This document shows positions 60,544 to 64,000 of a stretch of 64,000 nucleotides of DNA, piece by piece. The notes beneath the pieces were generated by a model. It was not told where the DNA came from. It worked only from the letters and a program-made list of their open reading frames with translations, and did not search any database. Position 1 is the first letter of the stretch. Each line of letters starts with the position of its first letter. The DNA is from SSF53 sp036170535 (GTDB taxonomy: Bacteria; Spirochaetota; Leptospiria; Leptospirales; Leptonemataceae), in the NCBI GenBank assembly GCA_036170535.1, contig JAVHPJ010000231.1, positions 17,104 to 81,103 on the forward strand. Reading direction: 5' to 3'. A program made the position numbers and the translations under genes.

Positions 60544-61476
60544 CTATTCGCCGTCCGGTAAAAACGGCGTCGGGTCGATCGGTTGGTTTTGCAGGCGCAC
60601 TTCAAAATGCAAATGCGGACCGGTGACAAGTCCGCTCGATCCGGCGCGGCCCAGGCGCTGGCCGGGCTTGACGGCCTGGCCTTCGCGCACCTGGATTTCC
60701 GACAGATGCGCGTAGAGCGTTTCGTAGCCGGACAGATGCACGACGCGAATCATGTTGCCGTAACCCGTGTTGGAACGGCGCACGAGACGTACAAAACCGG
60801 CGGCGGCGGACGTCACGGGAACGCCGTGCGCGGCCTTGAGATCCACGCCGGCGTGAAAGTCGGGCCGCGCGCTGCGCGCATAAAAGGGATTCGCGCGATA
60901 GCCGTACTGTGAGTTCACGCGCAGGGTTTCGGTTTCCAGCGGCGCGGCGTGGGGAAAATCGCGGAGCACGGTGGCGTAGACAATCGGAAAGTTTTCGTTT
61001 TCCAGATATAACGTGCGCGCTTCGAGAAGTTCGGCGACGATCGGCGCGGTGTCGACGACGTCGCGGCCCTTGCCATCGATAAAGCCGAGGTTCGCAAATT
61101 CCAGAAAGCTCGCCGGGCCCGCGTCCGGTCGAGTGCGGCTCGCTATGGTCGCCTGCAGTCGGCGAAACTGATCGAGGCGCGTGCGAAATTCAAAAAACGC
61201 GTTTTGATCTTCCACAAACTCGCTTTCGAGATCGCCGCCGGCCGCAGCGTCGAGGTCGGTCCATTCGCCGCCGGCGGTGGCGCTGAAGAGCGTCGCGAGG
61301 GTGATCAGTCCCAGGCCGAGGGCGAAAATCGGCGCGAGCTGATAGAGCCGGAGGGCCGGCAGGGCGAACTCGAACCAGACCTGGCCGCGCGCGTCGAGGA
61401 GACGCACGCGCGTGCGCGCGGGGCCGCGCCGCTTTAACGGACGAAGGGCAACAGATGCGGGTTCACGGGCAGCCAT
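60544..61476 (-). CDS. Membrane-anchored M23 metallopeptidase
   Basis: 310 residues. One membrane helix (about residues 40-65), a short helical linker, then an M23 domain with complete zinc ligands H208-x3-D212 and H288-L-H290, plus H257. It probably trims peptidoglycan cross-links at the inner-membrane face of the wall. ATG 61476 was chosen, overlapping the upstream small gene by 43 bases; a later start is possible. Last or second-last gene of the ParA operon. Confidence 0.9.
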   Translation of the reverse strand: MAAREPASVALRPLKRRGPARTRVRLLDARGQVWFEFALPALRLYQLAPIFALGLGLITLATLFSATAGGEWTDLDAAAGGDLESEFVEDQNAFFEFRTRLDQFRRLQATIASRTRPDAGPASFLEFANLGFIDGKGRDVVDTAPIVAELLEARTLYLENENFPIVYATVLRDFPHAAPLETETLRVNSQYGYRANPFYARSARPDFHAGVDLKAAHGVPVTSAAAGFVRLVRRSNTGYGNMIRVVHLSGYETLYAHLSEIQVREGQAVKPGQRLGRAGSSGLVTGPHLHFEVRLQNQPIDPTPFLPDGE

Positions 61477-61709
61477 AGGTCCAATACGAGGCGCAGGATC
61501 ACGACGCCGGCGACTCCCGTGGTTTGCATCCATAAATACGGCCGTTCGAGGCGCGTCCCGCGGATCCACTGCCAGGGCGCCAGAACAGGTATCGGCGTGA
61601 GACTCAGGGCAAGATAGGGCGGATTATATAGAAAAACCCAGATCGCAAAGGCGCCAATCGTAACCGCGACGTAGGCCAGCACGGCCGCGCCAAACAGAAC
61701 GCGCGTCAT
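61434..61709 (-). CDS. Small hypothetical membrane protein (91 aa)
   Basis: 91 residues with three hydrophobic segments (VLFGAAVLAYVAVTIGAFAI; LALSLTPIPVLAPWQWI; GVAGVVILRLVLDLWL). No family recognised. The ATG overlaps the stop of the MORN lipoprotein gene (ATGA) and its end overlaps the M23 gene, so all are coupled. Confidence 0.72.
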   Translation of the reverse strand: MTRVLFGAAVLAYVAVTIGAFAIWVFLYNPPYLALSLTPIPVLAPWQWIRGTRLERPYLWMQTTGVAGVVILRLVLDLWLPVNPHLLPFVR

Positions 61710-62458
61710 GAGATCGGACTGTGCGGGTAGATCTTTTTGGGTCCGACCTCGACGCCGTTTTTGAAGACGGTTTCGTGGTAGAGTTTGCGGCCGGGGTAAT
61801 AGTTGCGCAGGACGCCGTCGAGCTGGCCGTTTACGTAGGTTTCTTCCCGCTCCACATCGCCATCGGGATAATAATAAGTCCAGGCGCCGACCGGTTGATC
61901 GCGCTCGTAGGCGCCGCGAAAGGCGACCTGGCCATTGCGATAATAGCGCACCACCGGCCCCTGGTAAAAGCCCGACCAGAAGGCGCCGGATTCTTCGAGC
62001 GCGCCGTCGGGAAAGTAGCGGCGATAGGGCCCGTTTTCGTTGCCGTAGTCGTCGGTTTGCAACAGCCCGAACTCGCGGCGCGGCGCGAGCTTGTATTCCA
62101 CGCTGAGATACAACTGACCGGAGTCGTCGAAATATTCCCACAAGCCGTCGCGCAGGCCGTTGACGTATTTGCCGCGCGCGGCGACCGTGCGGCCATCGAG
62201 GGTGAAGGTTTTCCATTCGCCCGTGCGGCGATTGTCGAGCAGGCGGCCCTCGCCGGCTAACTGGCCGTCGTAAAAGAAAGCGCGGTAAACGCCGGACTCG
62301 TCGATCGCTTCCCAGATGCGGCGGGTGCGATCTTCGCGCGCATTCGCCGGCACGCCGGGCGGCGCGGCCGATTGTTTGAGACGATCGCAGCCGGCGCCCG
62401 CGCCGAAGGCCAGCGCAACAAACGCGAGCGGAAGTAGACGGCGGGCCAGGCGACGCAA
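61706..62458 (-). CDS. MORN/YwqK-repeat lipoprotein
   Basis: 250 residues. Signal with lipobox GAGAGC (C24), then about eight short repeats of the type G.W..YY.DG (FFYDGQLAGEGRLLDNRRTG; YYPDGDVEREETYVNGQLDG). These MORN-like repeats are common in envelope proteins; databases often label them 'YwqK antitoxin' but nothing here indicates a toxin pair. Start TTG at 62458 is the only codon giving the signal. It lies between a membrane protein and a small membrane protein in the ParA operon. Confidence 0.85.
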   Translation of the reverse strand: MRRLARRLLPLAFVALAFGAGAGCDRLKQSAAPPGVPANAREDRTRRIWEAIDESGVYRAFFYDGQLAGEGRLLDNRRTGEWKTFTLDGRTVAARGKYVNGLRDGLWEYFDDSGQLYLSVEYKLAPRREFGLLQTDDYGNENGPYRRYFPDGALEESGAFWSGFYQGPVVRYYRNGQVAFRGAYERDQPVGAWTYYYPDGDVEREETYVNGQLDGVLRNYYPGRKLYHETVFKNGVEVGPKKIYPHSPIS

Positions 62459-62469
62459 GACGGGCAGGC

Positions 62470-63348
62470 CTACTGGACGGTGAAATCTTTGGCGAGCAGC
62501 TCTTCGCCGTCGCGATCGGTTACGTCGACGCGATAGTCGCCAGAGTCCAGCGGACCCATGAAGTACACATACTTAGCGGTCCCGGGCTTGCGGCGACCCA
62601 TGACGGCTTCTTCGTCGCCGTCGCTGGTTTCCCCGGCGCGGCGAATGGTGATGGTGAGATAATCGGTCTCAATATCTTCTTCGCTTTCCCAGTCGAAGCG
62701 GACGTACACCGGCGAGGTCGAGTCGACGACCGGACGCTCTTCGTCGTGCAGGAGATCGGCGTTGGTTTCGTCGATGAGATCGTTGGAAATGGCAAGCCGA
62801 TAGTCGGGCGCGGTGAGCCAACCCCACAGGAGAAAGACGCCGTAGGCCAGAATGAGCGCCAGCACGGCCCCGCCGCCAAAGCGCAGGATCGAGCCAAAGC
62901 GACCGCCCCCGCCGCTGGCGGCGTTTTCGGTGTAATCTTCGAGGCGAATGTCGCTCGAAACGTTGTAAATAGAGTCCCGGGCTCTGGGCATGTATCTCTC
63001 CGAGGCCTCCCGCGAATTTCCGGAAAGCCCGCCGCTTGCACGATTCGGCGGCAAGTCAAATTCGCGCGAGTCCGATTCGCGCGGCGTCGGGGCCGAACGC
63101 GGCGGCGGCGCGGAGTCGTCGGGACGGGAAACCGCGCCCGCCCCGGAGTCGACCGGCGGGCTGGCCGGCGTATCGGCGGAGCGCCCCGCACGGCCGGCGG
63201 AGTCGTGTAGCTCACGCGCGTCGGCCTTGACGCTTTCCACAAAGCCCTGCATGTCCCCGGGCGGCGCGGGCTTTTTCTCCGCCTGCCCCATGCTCTCCTC
63301 GACGCGCGAGCGGGCCGCTTTGCCGAGTTTATCCTTTTTGGACGCCAT
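62470..63348 (-). CDS. Single-pass membrane protein with disordered N-terminus
   Basis: 292 residues. The first 140 are low-complexity, charged and Pro/Ser-rich (cytosolic); one membrane helix follows (GGAVLALILAYGVFLLWGWL), then a 120-residue beta-rich periplasmic domain (SPVYVRFDWESEEDIETDYL; GDYRVDVTDRDGEELLAKDF). No family recognised. The ATG overlaps the parA stop by 20 bases, suggesting that the cytosolic tail and the ParA ATPase work together. Confidence 0.75.
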   Translation of the reverse strand: MASKKDKLGKAARSRVEESMGQAEKKPAPPGDMQGFVESVKADARELHDSAGRAGRSADTPASPPVDSGAGAVSRPDDSAPPPRSAPTPRESDSREFDLPPNRASGGLSGNSREASERYMPRARDSIYNVSSDIRLEDYTENAASGGGGRFGSILRFGGGAVLALILAYGVFLLWGWLTAPDYRLAISNDLIDETNADLLHDEERPVVDSTSPVYVRFDWESEEDIETDYLTITIRRAGETSDGDEEAVMGRRKPGTAKYVYFMGPLDSGDYRVDVTDRDGEELLAKDFTVQ

Positions 63349-64000
63349 CCAGAATCTCCGCCGTAAAGGCCGTATATTCCTGCGCCGGTTTGGAGCGCGG
63401 ATCGTATTCGTAGCTCGTCTGGTTCATCAGGTGCGCCTCTTCGATGACCACGCTGCGACTGATGCGCGCGGAAAAGAGGCGAATGTATTCTTCGATGGGA
63501 TCGAGTATGGCGGCGGAAATGGCCGTGCGCGGGTTGTACATGGTGACGAGCGCGCCCGAGACGTGCAGCCGCTCGTTAAAGCGTTTTTGCACCGTGTGCG
63601 AGGTTTCAAGAATCGTCTTGAGACCATCGAGGCTGAACTTGGCGGTTTGCAGCGGCACCGCCAGTTCGTCGGCGGCGACAAAGGCGTTGACGGTTAACTG
63701 GCCGAGGTTCGGCGGACAATCGATAATGACAAACTCCGCGCCAGAGTCTTCGGCCGCGAGGGAATCTTTGAGACGGAAAAAGCCGTCGACCGCGCCGGCC
63801 AGCAGGGTTTCGACCTCGGCAAGATTGAGCGAGGCCGGCAGCAGTTCCAGGCCCGGGATGCGCGTCTTGCGTTTGAGAGCGGCGACCGGCCGACGATCTT
63901 TGAAGACCGCGTAGACGCTTTCGTCCGGCTCTACGCCGCTTTCGAGGAAAATTGAGGAGGCGTTGCCCTGGGCGTCGAGGTCGACGAGCAGCGCCGTGCG
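63329..64000 (-). CDS. parA: ParA/Soj-family ATPase (5' end outside the window)
   Basis: The visible 223 residues start within LVDLDAQGNASSIF (the Walker A' part lies outside), include FVIIDCPPNLGQLTVNAFVA (Walker B) and AADELAVPLQTAKFSLDGL, and end after HLMNQTSYEYDPRSKPAQEY. ParA-type ATPases segregate DNA or position large complexes by patterning on the nucleoid or membrane. No parB follows; the downstream genes are envelope proteins, which favours a positioning role over chromosome segregation. Confidence 0.93.
   Translation of the reverse strand, partial: RTALLVDLDAQGNASSIFLESGVEPDESVYAVFKDRRPVAALKRKTRIPGLELLPASLNLAEVETLLAGAVDGFFRLKDSLAAEDSGAEFVIIDCPPNLGQLTVNAFVAADELAVPLQTAKFSLDGLKTILETSHTVQKRFNERLHVSGALVTMYNPRTAISAAILDPIEEYIRLFSARISRSVVIEEAHLMNQTSYEYDPRSKPAQEYTAFTAEILDGVQKG

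Noticed and set aside
61706..62458. YwqK-type 'antitoxin' label for the MORN lipoprotein
   Set aside because: It is a repeat-based lipoprotein in an envelope operon, with no toxin gene beside it.
1..64000. Reassignment of TAG to a sense codon
   Set aside because: queG, the WecA-like gene, slt, the CPBP gene and the antitoxin end with TAG exactly where their families end or where the next gene begins.
1..64000. tRNA genes, rRNA genes, CRISPR arrays and intact insertion sequences
   Set aside because: No T-loop-like motif with pairing arms, no spaced direct repeats and no transposase motifs were seen in any intergenic stretch.

Overview
The window is GC-rich, gene-dense bacterial chromosome with almost no spacer DNA and many 4-base or longer start/stop overlaps. 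The cell is diderm: there is a GT9 heptosyltransferase, an LptF/LptG-type permease, lipoproteins, a Slt-type transglycosylase and a bactofilin. CdaA/YbbR next to DapAB, a membrane MutS-like ATPase, a MerR-TPR fusion and many TPR or NHL envelope proteins read most like a spirochaete of the Leptospirales. That assignment is from memory of protein families and was not tested. I saw no tRNA, rRNA or CRISPR array.

Layout. 1-1.5 kb: recJ-like DHH gene (minus), interrupted by an in-frame TAG, behind yidD. 1.6-3.2 kb (plus): a secreted TPR/membrane protein and mtnB. 3.2-6.4 kb (minus): overlapping pdxB-queG-mutY. 6.6-10 kb (plus): membrane MutS-like ATPase and Ppx/GppA. 10-14 kb (minus): dapA-dapB-cdaA-ybbR-acpS, in which neighbours abut or overlap at every junction down to ybbR, joining lysine/DAP synthesis, c-di-AMP and acyl carrier activation. 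14-20 kb: WecA/MraY-type transferase, then minus-strand bactofilin, pdxA and three hypotheticals. 20-25.3 kb (plus): slt-cysS-rlmB, then a HiPIP lipoprotein with a clear terminator. 25.3-30.6 kb: folD, a PadR/CPBP divergent pair with duplicated operator, leuCD and a divergent LysR regulator. 30.7-32 kb: membrane class III cyclase.

32-38 kb (minus) is the macromolecular-synthesis cluster rpsU-yqeY-dnaG-rpoD, extended by a thioesterase and an intact class D beta-lactamase. 38.4-44.4 kb: a 72-residue protein, a MerR-TPR fusion with an unknown partner, and dnaE facing a perfect 8+2+8 palindrome. 44.4-47.3 kb: an ECF-like sigma factor with a downstream partner and a divergent M23 peptidase. 47.4-55.5 kb: a coupled TPR/FlgT-like and TPR-NHL-VWA pair, a coiled-coil protein, an LptF/G permease and a heptosyltransferase.

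55.5-59.5 kb is accessory and decayed. It holds a three-gene operon of unknown function with a HEAT protein, a truncated and frameshifted AAA+ ATPase of the contractile-injection type, an alpha/beta hydrolase, and a type II toxin-antitoxin pair whose toxin has an in-frame TAG. 59.5-64 kb: VOC protein, AraC regulator, and a minus-strand operon ParA - membrane protein - MORN lipoprotein - small membrane protein - M23 peptidase.

Most promising leads for something undescribed: the 47-52 kb envelope pair, the ParA-to-M23 operon, the MerR-TPR protein with its palindrome, and the 55-59 kb remnant island.
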